From Bacteroidales bacterium (GTDB lineage: Bacteria > Bacteroidota > Bacteroidia > Bacteroidales > G3-4614), in contig SUXK01000002.1 in NCBI GenBank assembly GCA_015061035.1, positions 246,292 to 310,291 on the forward strand: DNA of 64,000 nt, in the 5' to 3' direction. The position numbers and the translations under genes are program-made. The first letter of the stretch is position 1. Every line of letters begins with the position of its first letter. The notes under the pieces were generated by a model. It saw only the letters and a program-made list of their open reading frames with translations. It was not told the origin of the DNA and made no database searches. This document shows positions 1-9,880 of the stretch, in pieces.

Positions 1-1247
<1,247 letters not shown>

Positions 1248-2789
1248 ATGAAAAATTTTACATTTACTTTAATTTGCTTAACATGCTTGTTTTTTACAGC
1301 AAAAGCGAACCAACAATCTACCCCTGCCGATAGCGTATTGGTAGCAACTCCTATGCTAATTAACGACTCTATTGGAGCGGAAATTAAAGCAGAGGTTATT
1401 GATTCGATAAATACAAAAATTGAGGAGGGAATTATGCTTATTGCCGACTCTATTGGCTTACCAGTTAAAGAGGAGGTGGTTGTTGACAGCGCTACTATTG
1501 CTAAAGAGAATTTGAAATCGGAAGTTATCTCTTATTTAGAGAAACTTGCAATTTTTAAAGGTGATTCTACTGTTAACGATTCTATTAAATCAATAATTTA
1601 TACTTCTATCACAGAGTATATTATGGATGTTAAAGATAGTTCAGAGAACCCCGTCAGCCCAATTAATCCTAATTTCTTATCATTGGTTTTCAACGAAAAG
1701 GACATTAAGACTAATGTAGATGTTCCTGCATACAATCTATCTTCAGAAAATCAATCTTTAACTTTAGATGAATCGTTTGCCAATGAGTTAGAAAAGAGCA
1801 ATAGCGAAAAAGTTTTAGAGGAGGCAAAGAATAGTGTTGTTAGCAAAAACCCAGCAGAGGTTGAGTACACAAACGAGACTATGCCCAAGGCTCCTAAAAA
1901 CGAGAAAATGAAGAAAAAGAATCAAAAAGAGTTTGTATCTATCGAAAAATTAGATGTTCCATCTACTTCGGTTACTACTGACGCTCCTCCTACTCCAAAA
2001 CTTTGGAAGCATAGTTTTACAAGTTCAATTCAAGTTTCACAGGCTTATATCTCAAAAAACTGGTATCAAGGTGGAGAGAGCAACTTTAACTTGATAAGCG
2101 ACCAATTATACAACGTTGAGTACGATCACAATAATATTCTGTTTACTACATCTGCTCAATGGAAAGTTGGTATAAGCACTACTCCTTCAGATCAGTATCA
2201 CAAGATAAGTATCAATGATGACCTTTTCCAAATAAACTCTAAATTGGGTATTAAGGCGGTTAAAGATTGGTACTATACTGTGTCACTATTATTTAAGACT
2301 CAATTGTTTGACAGTTATGCTTCAAATAGCGAAGTTAAAAATTCATCATTCTTCTCTCCCGGAGAGTTCAACATTGGAGTCGGTATGAGTTACAACAAAA
2401 AAATTGCTGAAAGAAAATTTGAGACTTCGGTAATGCTTGCTCCTCTTTCATATAACTTGAAATTCTCTTTAGACGAAGAGTTAGCATACAGAAAGGCAGG
2501 TATTAAAGAGGGTAAATTTGATAATCAAGTCGGTTCTTCTCTTGAAGGAACATTTAAATGGGAGTTCTATCCTAACCTAACTTGGACATCAAGAGTATTC
2601 TACTTTACTGACTACAAATCTGTTTTGGCAGACATTGAGACTGGATTAAACTTTGTATTCAACAGATTCTTCTCAACAAAGATTTACTTACATGCAAGAT
2701 ATGATGATAGTGTTCCAAGAAACGAACACAACAACCACTTGCAATTTAAAGAGATGTTGAGTTTTGGATTTAACTATAAATTCAAATAA
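1248..2789 (+). CDS. DUF3078 family outer-membrane beta-barrel-like protein
   Basis: This is a 513-residue exported protein. Residues 1-20 form a signal peptide ending near AKA. A long acidic, low-complexity region follows (about residues 21-250, with repeated DSI segments), then a C-terminal domain of about 260 residues starting at LWKHSFTSSIQVSQAYISKN. The motif NWYQGGESNFN, the alternating beta-strand pattern and the terminal FGFNYKFK fit the DUF3078 family of Bacteroidetes, which is predicted to sit in the outer membrane. Its function is unknown. The gene is followed after 5 bp by a secreted unknown, so the two are probably co-transcribed. The long repetitive N-terminal linker is unusual and may span the periplasm. 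Confidence 0.8.
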   Translation: MKNFTFTLICLTCLFFTAKANQQSTPADSVLVATPMLINDSIGAEIKAEVIDSINTKIEEGIMLIADSIGLPVKEEVVVDSATIAKENLKSEVISYLEKLAIFKGDSTVNDSIKSIIYTSITEYIMDVKDSSENPVSPINPNFLSLVFNEKDIKTNVDVPAYNLSSENQSLTLDESFANELEKSNSEKVLEEAKNSVVSKNPAEVEYTNETMPKAPKNEKMKKKNQKEFVSIEKLDVPSTSVTTDAPPTPKLWKHSFTSSIQVSQAYISKNWYQGGESNFNLISDQLYNVEYDHNNILFTTSAQWKVGISTTPSDQYHKISINDDLFQINSKLGIKAVKDWYYTVSLLFKTQLFDSYASNSEVKNSSFFSPGEFNIGVGMSYNKKIAERKFETSVMLAPLSYNLKFSLDEELAYRKAGIKEGKFDNQVGSSLEGTFKWEFYPNLTWTSRVFYFTDYKSVLADIETGLNFVFNRFFSTKIYLHARYDDSVPRNEHNNHLQFKEMLSFGFNYKFK

Positions 2790-2794
2790 TTATT

Positions 2795-3364
2795 ATGAGC
2801 GACAAATGGAGTTTATCGTTAAAGTGTAAAACTATTTTAGTTTTATCTATAATGTTATTTACTCCACTCCTTGCTATCGCAAAGGACCATAAGGGTTGGC
2901 ATAGCATTGATTCGCTTAATATTGAGAGTGCATACTCTCAGTTTACAGATAAAGATATTAACTCCATTGTGGGAATATGGGAATCCCACAATGGGGTTCT
3001 TTTTATGATTAAAGAGTGTATCTCTTGCGACACAATTGCAGATTACCAAATGGTTATGCTCAAGGATAGAGTAACTCTCTCTAATTGGTTTACAAAAATT
3101 CCCTGTGGTAAAGTTATTGCTTTGCTAAACAAAACTGCCGATAAAAACATTTTTAGTTGTGAAGTAAAGGATAGGGGTATTATTCCCTCCTTTGATATAT
3201 TTCATCTTACATTAAGAGGAAATAAACTTGTTTATACGGGAAGTTCTTCGATAAAAAGAAAATTGTTTGCTGTTAAACTACGCCCTACTTCTGAACAAAA
3301 AGCACAAAAGGCAAAACCCTCTTCTCCGATAAATGAAATGATTGAGAGGGAGAATTCTAAATAG
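2795..3364 (+). CDS. Secreted protein of unknown function
   Basis: A 189-residue protein that I do not recognise. An N-terminal hydrophobic segment (about residues 13-29, ending LLAIAKD) looks like a signal peptide. The mature part has GIWESHNGVLFMIKE and a CISC pair, then a series of short beta-strand-like stretches, loosely reminiscent of small lipocalin-like or DUF2147-type barrels, though I cannot assign it. A basic, Ser/Pro-rich tail (about 165-189) closes the protein. It sits 5 bp after the DUF3078 gene and 8 bp before the cytochrome c maturation gene, so the three form an apparent operon. A role connected with envelope or haem protein assembly is only an inference from position. Confidence 0.7.
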   Translation: MSDKWSLSLKCKTILVLSIMLFTPLLAIAKDHKGWHSIDSLNIESAYSQFTDKDINSIVGIWESHNGVLFMIKECISCDTIADYQMVMLKDRVTLSNWFTKIPCGKVIALLNKTADKNIFSCEVKDRGIIPSFDIFHLTLRGNKLVYTGSSSIKRKLFAVKLRPTSEQKAQKAKPSSPINEMIERENSK

Positions 3365-3372
3365 AGACATCG

Positions 3373-5724
3373 ATGAACATAAATAGTTTTAAATCTTTAC
3401 TCTTATCTCTTATATCAGATATAAGATTTGCTTTAACATCTCTTCTACTATCTATAATTTTTATAGCCACTGCTACTTTTGTTGAAAAGTTTTATGGTAC
3501 AGAGATTGCTCTTAATTTTTTCTATTATAACATTGCTCTTTACCTATTATTTACTATTGCCGCTGTAAGTTTTATTGCTTTTGCAATAAAATTTAAACTT
3601 GCTCAAAGAGGTAGATATGGTGCTATTGTTTTACACTTTGCGTTTATTATAATTATTATAGGTGCTGTAACTACTCACTATACAGGTAAAGAGGGTAATA
3701 TACATTTAAGAGAAGGTGATGTTGCCACTTATTTTACTTCTAAAGATGGAGATAAAATCAATCTGCCTTTTTCTATAAAATTAAACAGATTTGAGGTTGA
3801 ATATTACGAGGGCAATGAATTTCCGTTGGCATATAAGAGTTTTATTACAATAGACAACAAAGAGTGTAGTTACGATGCTATAATATCTGTTAATAAAATT
3901 CTCAGAGAGAAGGGTTATAGAATTTACCAATTGTCGTACGACAAGGATATGAGAGGCTCCACCCTACTTGTCAATAGAGATCTTGAGGGGACTCTTATCA
4001 CATACATTGGATATGGATTATTGCTGGCAGGTTTTTTACTATCTCTGTTTGGCAAGAGTAGCAGAATTAAGGATATTCTTGCTTCTATTTCATCAAAAGG
4101 TAGCAAGACTTCAATTATTGCAATTCTTTTACTATCAAGCATACATGCAAATGCTAATGAGTTGGTTATTGAGGAACAGAATCTTATTCCGTACGAAGAT
4201 GGCAAGAAGTGGGAGAATGTTATTGTTTTAAGTAACAATGGCATTTTAGAGCCTTTGGAGTGTCATGCCAGAACTATCCTTAGAAAGATTACCCACTCTA
4301 ATGGCAATAATAATGATACATGGGGAGCAAGGTTGTATATGAGTTTTATCTCTAACCCAGAAGTTTGGTGCAATACTCCCATTATATATTGCTCCGATAA
4401 AAATATTGTTAAACTTTTTAGTAATGATGAGGGTAAATATATTTCTTTCAACTCTCTGTTTGACAGCGAAAGAAAATATAAACTAAACTCTTTAGGTAAC
4501 AATAAAGTAAATAGTAAAGAGTTATTGAAACTTGATGAGAAGGCTCGTATATTTTCTGCTCTTATAAATTGCTCTCTATTAAAGGTTTTTCCAACAGATG
4601 ATGGCAAATGGATTTCTCCAAACGAAAATAATTTTAAAGGTAGTGACTCATTGTTTGTTGCATCCTCTATTAATAGTTACATCTCTGGAAATATTAAAGA
4701 TAGTAACGAGATTATTGACCATATAGCAACTTTTCAAGAGGTAAAATATAAGGGAGAACTACCCTCCCCTACAAAACGAAAACTATCTATTATATATAGT
4801 AAAGTTCCCATATTTAAGATTGTTGCGTTTGGTTACATTATATTGGGTGTTTTGTTACTTTTCTTTGCGATTAGATACTCTTCGGCTACAACCTTTATGC
4901 AACAGATAAAGATGGGGGCTACGGCTGGTGCTATATTTGCTATATTCTTATTGCACTCATCTGGTATTATTCTAAGATGGTATGTTTCAAGCCAACCCCC
5001 ATGGAGCAACACATATGAAACTATGCTATATATTGCATGGTGTGTTGCATTAGGAGGATTGCTGTTTATGAAAAAGAGTCCTATTGTTCTTGCCCTCTCA
5101 TCGGTTATGGCGGCAGTTACTCTTTTAATATCATCACTTAATTGGTTAGACCCTGTTATAACTCCTCTTATGCCTGTTCTTAACTCGCCATGGTTAATTC
5201 TGCACGTTACAGTTATTACGGCAAGTTATGGATTCTTTGCTATTTGTGCTGTTATTGGTTTATACTCCCTTATTGTCTCTTTTAAAAGAGATTCTGATAA
5301 GATTATTAAAGAACTCGCCTCTATCAACGAGTTTTTTATGTACATTGGTTTGATTTTAGTTACAGTTGGTACATTCTTGGGAGCTATTTGGGCAAACTTA
5401 TCATGGGGCAGATATTGGGGATGGGATGCAAAAGAGAGTTGGGCTTTAATTACTATTTTTGTTTATGCAATTGTTACTCACACAAGACTCGTTCCTAAAT
5501 TGAAAAACGACATAATTTTTTCAGGACTCTCAATTTTTGCCACTCTATCGGTTTTAATGACATACTTTGGTGTAAACTACTATTTAAGCGGACTACACTC
5601 TTATGGTAATAATAGTAATATTCCATCTGTTGATATTATCATTTATGCTTATTTAGCAATAGTATTAATCTCTGTTTTTGCATTTTTTAAAAATAGAAAA
5701 AAAACAGATGTAGAACACAATTAA
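3373..5724 (+). CDS. ccsA: Fused CcsB-CcsA cytochrome c maturation protein (System II)
   Basis: A 783-residue inner-membrane protein that delivers haem for attachment to c-type cytochromes. The N-terminal third has membrane segments near residues 15-38, 48-71 and 83-103, followed by a periplasmic ResB/CcsB-like region and another segment near 207-225. A large soluble insert covers about 255-475. The C-terminal third is the CcsA/CcmC-like multi-spanning part, with the haem-handling tryptophan-rich WWD motif WGRYWGWDAKESW at about 678-690 and conserved histidines in LHVTVITASY and HTRLVPKL. Such fusions are typical of Bacteroidetes. No c-type cytochrome gene lies beside it, so its substrates are encoded elsewhere. 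It is the last gene of the 1.2-5.7 kb plus-strand group. Confidence 0.9.
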   Translation: MNINSFKSLLLSLISDIRFALTSLLLSIIFIATATFVEKFYGTEIALNFFYYNIALYLLFTIAAVSFIAFAIKFKLAQRGRYGAIVLHFAFIIIIIGAVTTHYTGKEGNIHLREGDVATYFTSKDGDKINLPFSIKLNRFEVEYYEGNEFPLAYKSFITIDNKECSYDAIISVNKILREKGYRIYQLSYDKDMRGSTLLVNRDLEGTLITYIGYGLLLAGFLLSLFGKSSRIKDILASISSKGSKTSIIAILLLSSIHANANELVIEEQNLIPYEDGKKWENVIVLSNNGILEPLECHARTILRKITHSNGNNNDTWGARLYMSFISNPEVWCNTPIIYCSDKNIVKLFSNDEGKYISFNSLFDSERKYKLNSLGNNKVNSKELLKLDEKARIFSALINCSLLKVFPTDDGKWISPNENNFKGSDSLFVASSINSYISGNIKDSNEIIDHIATFQEVKYKGELPSPTKRKLSIIYSKVPIFKIVAFGYIILGVLLLFFAIRYSSATTFMQQIKMGATAGAIFAIFLLHSSGIILRWYVSSQPPWSNTYETMLYIAWCVALGGLLFMKKSPIVLALSSVMAAVTLLISSLNWLDPVITPLMPVLNSPWLILHVTVITASYGFFAICAVIGLYSLIVSFKRDSDKIIKELASINEFFMYIGLILVTVGTFLGAIWANLSWGRYWGWDAKESWALITIFVYAIVTHTRLVPKLKNDIIFSGLSIFATLSVLMTYFGVNYYLSGLHSYGNNSNIPSVDIIIYAYLAIVLISVFAFFKNRKKTDVEHN

Positions 5725-5775
5725 AACCATAGTGAAGCTAACATCTTACAAATTATATATCTTTACAAACAAGGA

Positions 5776-6402
5776 TTACAAGAATTGATACTTTAAACCA
5801 AACGAGAGCCTTAAATAATCTTTTGGGCGGAGATAACTATTTCCTAATCTACTTATCAATAATATGTCACAAGTACTCAATTCATAAAAAAGAGATATTG
5901 CATTTGATGAAACATTTTGCCCTTTACCTGCATTAAACGTTATACGTTGTCCACAAAAAAGATGAAAACGCATTTTACTTGGCAGATGATAATACCCTGC
6001 TTCATATTTCGAAGGTTGACGAAGCCAAAATTCGTTATCAAATAATACATTAAGATATGCCCCAACACTGAAGGGCTCTACTGAAAATCTTTTAGCAAGT
6101 TGTATACTCCATGGAATATAATTCTGTTTTAATGTAAACGTTGCTTTTGCTTTATAGGTTGAATATTTAGGAATAAATCCAAAAAACATATCCGTTTCAC
6201 CCTGATTATGTTTCCCATATGCCCATCCTGTTCCAAAAGAGAGTAATCCCATTCCTCCTCCATACTGAATTTTAGCATATGAAGGTATTAGTTTTAGAGC
6301 CGTATTACACTTATTTCTTTCAGTAGCAAGAGTATTTGGAGTAAGAAACATTAATAAAATTGCAACTATATTAAAATTCAATAATCTCTTTCTCATATCC
6401 AT
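5776..6402 (-). CDS. Predicted outer-membrane beta-barrel protein, unknown function
   Basis: A 208-residue protein with a signal peptide (about residues 1-26, cleavage near TLATE). The mature part alternates polar and aromatic residues, is rich in Tyr, Phe and Gly, and ends in LRLSFGLKYQFL, a C-terminal beta-signal-like strand. This suggests a small outer-membrane barrel. Its start overlaps the end of the upstream phosphoesterase gene by 32 bp, so translation is probably coupled. A second ATG two codons in (MRKRLL) is an equally good start. I do not recognise the family. Confidence 0.65.
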   Translation of the reverse strand: MDMRKRLLNFNIVAILLMFLTPNTLATERNKCNTALKLIPSYAKIQYGGGMGLLSFGTGWAYGKHNQGETDMFFGFIPKYSTYKAKATFTLKQNYIPWSIQLAKRFSVEPFSVGAYLNVLFDNEFWLRQPSKYEAGYYHLPSKMRFHLFCGQRITFNAGKGQNVSSNAISLFYELSTCDILLISRLGNSYLRPKDYLRLSFGLKYQFL

Positions 6403-7186
6403 CTGGAGTTACTGTAAAAAGATAATATCCTCGTTTATTTATACAAGTACACTCATAATATATTATGCCATCATTAAATATATCTCGCTCCGTAAAATGA
6501 TGTCCGTGTCCATTCAGGCAAAACATTAAATTAGGAAAACGTTTTATATAATCATGAAATACTTTTGACAAATTATCCATTAATTGTTCTGATCGTGGGG
6601 GTGCGTGCATCGCTACTATTGTTCTTTTATTCTCCAGATTATTTGTGGCTAATAATTTTTCAATAAACAAGAAATTTGGAACGTTTTTAGAATTGTCAAA
6701 TTCCAACGCATTAGTATTTAACATTACAAACTGAATATCTCCGGCGGTAAAAGAATAATCTAATTGTCCAAATATTTCAAGAAAAATATCTTCTCCATTA
6801 CCTATACAATCATGATTTCCAATAACCGAAACATATGGTACTTTTAACTTCTGTAATATGTTACGTTGTAATATAAATTCAGAAGTTACACCATAATCTG
6901 TAAAATCTCCAAGATGCAAAACGAAATCTAAATCAGAGTGACCATTCAAATGCTCTACAAAATCTTCTAATTGATTATACCACCCTTGACTATCACTAAT
7001 AACAGCGAACTTTATTTGTTTATTACTTATGCATCGATTTTCTATCAACTCAATATTTTTTGCATTTATATGCAATTCTCCGTCAATCTTACCCGAATAT
7101 GGGTGAGGTTCAAACATTTCGCAACCAGAAAAAATGATTATTATAATGAATATAAAAATTTTGCACCCAATGAATATGTTTTTCAT
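6371..7186 (-). CDS. Calcineurin-like metallophosphoesterase, lipoprotein
   Basis: A 271-residue protein with a lipoprotein signal (hydrophobic residues 7-20, lipobox FSGC, acylated Cys at about 22), so it should be anchored in the envelope and face the periplasm or cell surface. The metallophosphoesterase signature blocks are in order: AVISDSQGW (D-x-Q/H variant), LHLGDFTD, VIGNHD, MHAP and NGHGHHF. Together they form the usual two-metal centre. The first motif has DSQ where most relatives have DxH, a known variation. The substrate is unknown. It overlaps the downstream beta-barrel gene, which implies a shared role, possibly phosphoester scavenging at the outer membrane. Confidence 0.85.
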   Translation of the reverse strand: MKNIFIGCKIFIFIIIIIFSGCEMFEPHPYSGKIDGELHINAKNIELIENRCISNKQIKFAVISDSQGWYNQLEDFVEHLNGHSDLDFVLHLGDFTDYGVTSEFILQRNILQKLKVPYVSVIGNHDCIGNGEDIFLEIFGQLDYSFTAGDIQFVMLNTNALEFDNSKNVPNFLFIEKLLATNNLENKRTIVAMHAPPRSEQLMDNLSKVFHDYIKRFPNLMFCLNGHGHHFTERDIFNDGIIYYECTCINKRGYYLFTVTPDGYEKEIIEF

Positions 7187-7251
7187 GGGTGCAAATTTAT
7201 ATTTTTTAGACTCTATAAAATTATCTTTAAGTTCTTATTAATGCTCTGTTT

Positions 7252-7965
7252 TTACTTTCCACATATTATATTAAGGTTTGATAATCGAGCCATAAATTCA
7301 TCGCGATTTGTTTCTGATATTGGAATATAATTTTTCCCAAATACTATTCTTCCTCGCTCAACTAAATCAACATTATTAAGATTGACTATATATGAGCGAT
7401 GAACCCGCATAAAATTGTTTGTAGATAGCATTTCTTCAAGCGATTTCATACTCATTAGAGATACAACAGAAGGCTGTCCTCCATTCAAATGTATTTTTAC
7501 ATAATCTTTTAGTCCTTCAATATACAGCACCTCTTTTAACTTTATCTTCTTTAATTTTGATTCTGATTTTACAAATATTGTTTCAATATTTTTTTCAGAA
7601 CTTGTACACTCATATTGCGACAATATTTTTGTTGCTGCACACAAAAATTGACAATATGATATTGGTTTTAAAAGATAATCAAGTGCATTTTTTCTATAAC
7701 TTTCAACTGCATATTGGGAGTATGCAGTAGTAAATATAACTCGTATATCTTTGGGTAATTGTTCACACAAATCCATTCCATTCATCTCAGACATCTCTAT
7801 GTCCAAGAACAATAAATCAACTTGCATGGTCTTAATCTCTTCTAATGCCTTTATTGCACTTGTTGAAGAACCTACCAATTCCAAAAAAGGAGTTTGTTTC
7901 ACATATCCTTCTATTAATTGAACAGCCAAAGGTTCATCATCAATTACATAACATTTTACTAACAT
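7252..7965 (-). CDS. LytTR-family response regulator
   Basis: A 237-residue two-component regulator. Residues 1-120 are a receiver domain with acidic residues at D9-D10, the phospho-acceptor Asp55 in LLFLDIEMSEMNGMDL, and the conserved Thr/Lys further on (TTAYSQYAVESY, LLKPIS). Residues about 138-237 form a LytTR DNA-binding domain (IFVKSESKLKKIKLKEVLYIEG, then MRVHRSYIVNL). Its start overlaps the stop of the histidine kinase gene by 7 bp, so the pair is co-translated. Targets cannot be read from the sequence. The divergent metal-efflux operon is the obvious candidate. Confidence 0.93.
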   Translation of the reverse strand: MLVKCYVIDDEPLAVQLIEGYVKQTPFLELVGSSTSAIKALEEIKTMQVDLLFLDIEMSEMNGMDLCEQLPKDIRVIFTTAYSQYAVESYRKNALDYLLKPISYCQFLCAATKILSQYECTSSEKNIETIFVKSESKLKKIKLKEVLYIEGLKDYVKIHLNGGQPSVVSLMSMKSLEEMLSTNNFMRVHRSYIVNLNNVDLVERGRIVFGKNYIPISETNRDEFMARLSNLNIICGK

Positions 7966-9125
7966 AAAAATTTCTCCTCTCTTTTAATGGGGATTACTAA
8001 TTTTGCAATGTATTTTTTATCATCATGATTCATCGTAAGCGTATATTCTGACGGATATACAATATCTAATCGTTTTTGTAAATCCTCTATACCGTCGCCA
8101 GATTTTTTACGGGAAAGAACTTTGTCTCCAAAATAACTATTTTCCACCTCACATATGATTGTTTTCCCATCTTCTATTACAATATTAATATAAACAAAAG
8201 ACTTTCGTGATGGAATAACTCCATGTTTAAAAGCATTTTCCACCAATACAATAAACAACAGTGGCGGAATATAAAAACTCTCGGTCTTTGAAGGCAGAGA
8301 TATTTTCAAGTCTAAGTTCTCATTTGTTCGTAATTTCATTAACTCTATATAATCTTTAAGCAATGCGATAGACTCACTTAATGGTACACAATGAAAAGTT
8401 TTATATTCTACCATAACCTTTCGCATCATATTGCTTAGGCGCACAATTGCATCTTTTGACATTTCTGGCGATATGTCTATTAAAGCATATATACTATTAA
8501 GTGTGTTAAACAGGAAATGGGGTGAGAATTGTTTACGCAAATTTTTAAGTTCTGCCTCAGCATAACTCTGCATCAACTCATTTATCTTTTTCCTCTGCTC
8601 TCTAATCTCTGAAATTGTTCGAATCCCTATTGTAAGACCAACCGCAAATATCATAGGCAACACCTTAGAGATTAAGAACATAATATTAATAGGAGGTTTT
8701 TTATGAGCAAAAGGTGGCAATCCATCGTGTTTGTCTATATGATCTGAAGGAGAAGGAAATTCAAACAATATCTCTTCTCTTTCAATTTGCTTGTGCATGT
8801 GATGGTGTTCTCTTGCCTTTTCTTCTACAAAGAACATAAATACTGACAATAGAGTTATCAATAGTGTATTTATTAATATAAATTTAAATATCTTTTTGTT
8901 AGCATATAAAAGACAACGAGGAACAAAAAACATGTAGTTTAATAAAAATAATATACATATAGACCAACAAAGGCTCAACATCTCTATTTCATGTTTTATC
9001 TCAAGTTCGTTATAATACAACAACATAAGAGGAGATACAAACAGAAGTATCAACAATAGAATTTCTATTAGTACTGGTTTTGAAATATGTATATGTTTAC
9101 CAATTTTATTTATTAATGTTTTCAT
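7959..9125 (-). CDS. LytS-like sensor histidine kinase with His-rich external loop
   Basis: A 388-residue kinase of the His_kinase (PF06580-type) family. Four membrane segments are visible near residues 18-38, 51-69, 81-101 and 147-168. The phosphorylated histidine is His203 in KQFSPHFLFNTLNS, and the ATP-binding region has the N-box VLVENAFKHG and a G-box-like GDGIEDLQKRL. The loop between segments 3 and 4 (about 101-146), predicted to be outside the cytoplasm, is rich in histidine (HHHMHK, DHIDKHD, FAHKK). That could bind metal ions, which fits the divergent efflux operon. The link to metal sensing is inference. Confidence 0.92.
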   Translation of the reverse strand: MKTLINKIGKHIHISKPVLIEILLLILLFVSPLMLLYYNELEIKHEIEMLSLCWSICILFLLNYMFFVPRCLLYANKKIFKFILINTLLITLLSVFMFFVEEKAREHHHMHKQIEREEILFEFPSPSDHIDKHDGLPPFAHKKPPINIMFLISKVLPMIFAVGLTIGIRTISEIREQRKKINELMQSYAEAELKNLRKQFSPHFLFNTLNSIYALIDISPEMSKDAIVRLSNMMRKVMVEYKTFHCVPLSESIALLKDYIELMKLRTNENLDLKISLPSKTESFYIPPLLFIVLVENAFKHGVIPSRKSFVYINIVIEDGKTIICEVENSYFGDKVLSRKKSGDGIEDLQKRLDIVYPSEYTLTMNHDDKKYIAKLVIPIKREEKFLC

Positions 9126-9184
9126 GATTATATTTAAACATATAGCATCTTAACATATTGTATATTAAGCACTAAACTTAGTTG

Positions 9185-9192
9185 CAAATATA
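9185..9192 (-). promoter_or_regulatory. -7 box of the two-component operon
   Basis: The minus strand reads TATATTTG, matching TAnnTTTG, about 60 nt upstream of the kinase ATG at 9123-9125. A CAA at 9215-9217 (TTG on the minus strand) could serve as -33. Confidence 0.5.
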
Positions 9193-9257
9193 ATATATTT
9201 TTTAACAAATAATACAATTATCAAAAAAATAAATTTGCTAACTATCAAATTATTACC

Positions 9258-9350
9258 TATCTTTGAAGTAAACTTCGAAGATAATTTGCTCTAACAGTAA
9301 AATAGATCAGAACAAGTTCTACGTATTTTGCTCGTTTATACCTATCTTTG
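9258..9350 (+). promoter_or_regulatory. Two stacked TATCTTTG promoter boxes with palindrome, metal efflux operon
   Basis: Two -7-like boxes TATCTTTG lie at 9258-9265 and 9343-9350, 85 bp apart, each inside the shared 17-bp stretch ACCTATCTTTGAAGTAA. The first box overlaps an inverted repeat, ATCTTTGAAG (9259-9268) and CTTCGAAGAT (9273-9282), with one mismatch and a TAAA loop, a possible operator or 5' RNA hairpin. Layout and period resemble a diverged form of the roughly 90-bp repeats at 16.1 and 22.8 kb. The downstream box is 23 nt from the DUF6769 ATG. Confidence 0.55.
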
Positions 9351-9373
9351 AAGTAATATAAATAAGAATTTTA

Positions 9374-9784
9374 GTGATGAAAAGGTCTCTTTCTGTTATA
9401 TGTTTATTTATTGCAACCTTGTTCTGGATTGCAATAACAGTTATACCCCATCATCACCATAATGGAGTTCTTATATTTATTTCTGACTCCTCACATAGTG
9501 ATTGTCATCACTCTCCTTGCAATGATTCAGACAATGATAAATGTTGTAATAATAACAACTGCGAGGAGTGCCCTTTCTCTGAGAATAGTGACTCCATTAT
9601 CAAGAAAGCGTATGACGATTCTAACTCAGAGGTAAAGTTTTCCCAAATTGATTTTTTTGATATTTATAACTATAAATATGATTTTATCTCCCAGCAGAGC
9701 ATAAGATTATATTATACTGATGATATTTTTAATTTATCACCCCATACGCAATACTCTTTACTAAGGGCTCCTCCTATGGCATAA
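9374..9784 (+). CDS. DUF6769-like His/Cys-rich secreted protein of metal efflux operon
   Basis: A 136-residue protein with an N-terminal signal or anchor (residues 1-26) followed by potential metal-ligand clusters: HHHH near 27-30, then CHHSPC, KCCNNNNCEEC within about residues 50-75. It ends in LLRAPPMA, a tail typical of these small Bacteroidetes proteins encoded before Czc/Cus-type pumps. It resembles the DUF6769 family as I remember it. It probably binds or buffers the exported metal in the periplasm. It is the first gene of the efflux operon, 96 bp ahead of the adaptor gene. The ligand metal is not evident from sequence. Confidence 0.75.
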   Translation: MMKRSLSVICLFIATLFWIAITVIPHHHHNGVLIFISDSSHSDCHHSPCNDSDNDKCCNNNNCEECPFSENSDSIIKKAYDDSNSEVKFSQIDFFDIYNYKYDFISQQSIRLYYTDDIFNLSPHTQYSLLRAPPMA

Positions 9785-9842
9785 CTATGCCTGTTTATTC
9801 ATAAATTCACAATTAATTTCCTTTTATTTTAATAACATCGCA

Positions 9843-9861
9843 TATCACTTTATAGGTGATA
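9843..9861 (+). promoter_or_regulatory. Small hairpin in leader of efflux adaptor gene
   Basis: TATCAC (9843-9848) and GTGATA (9856-9861) form a 6-bp stem with a 7-nt loop, 20 nt before the adaptor ATG. No T-tract follows, so this is a possible mRNA-level control or operator site, not a terminator. Confidence 0.3.
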
Positions 9862-9880
9862 CTTAATTATTTATAAAATT

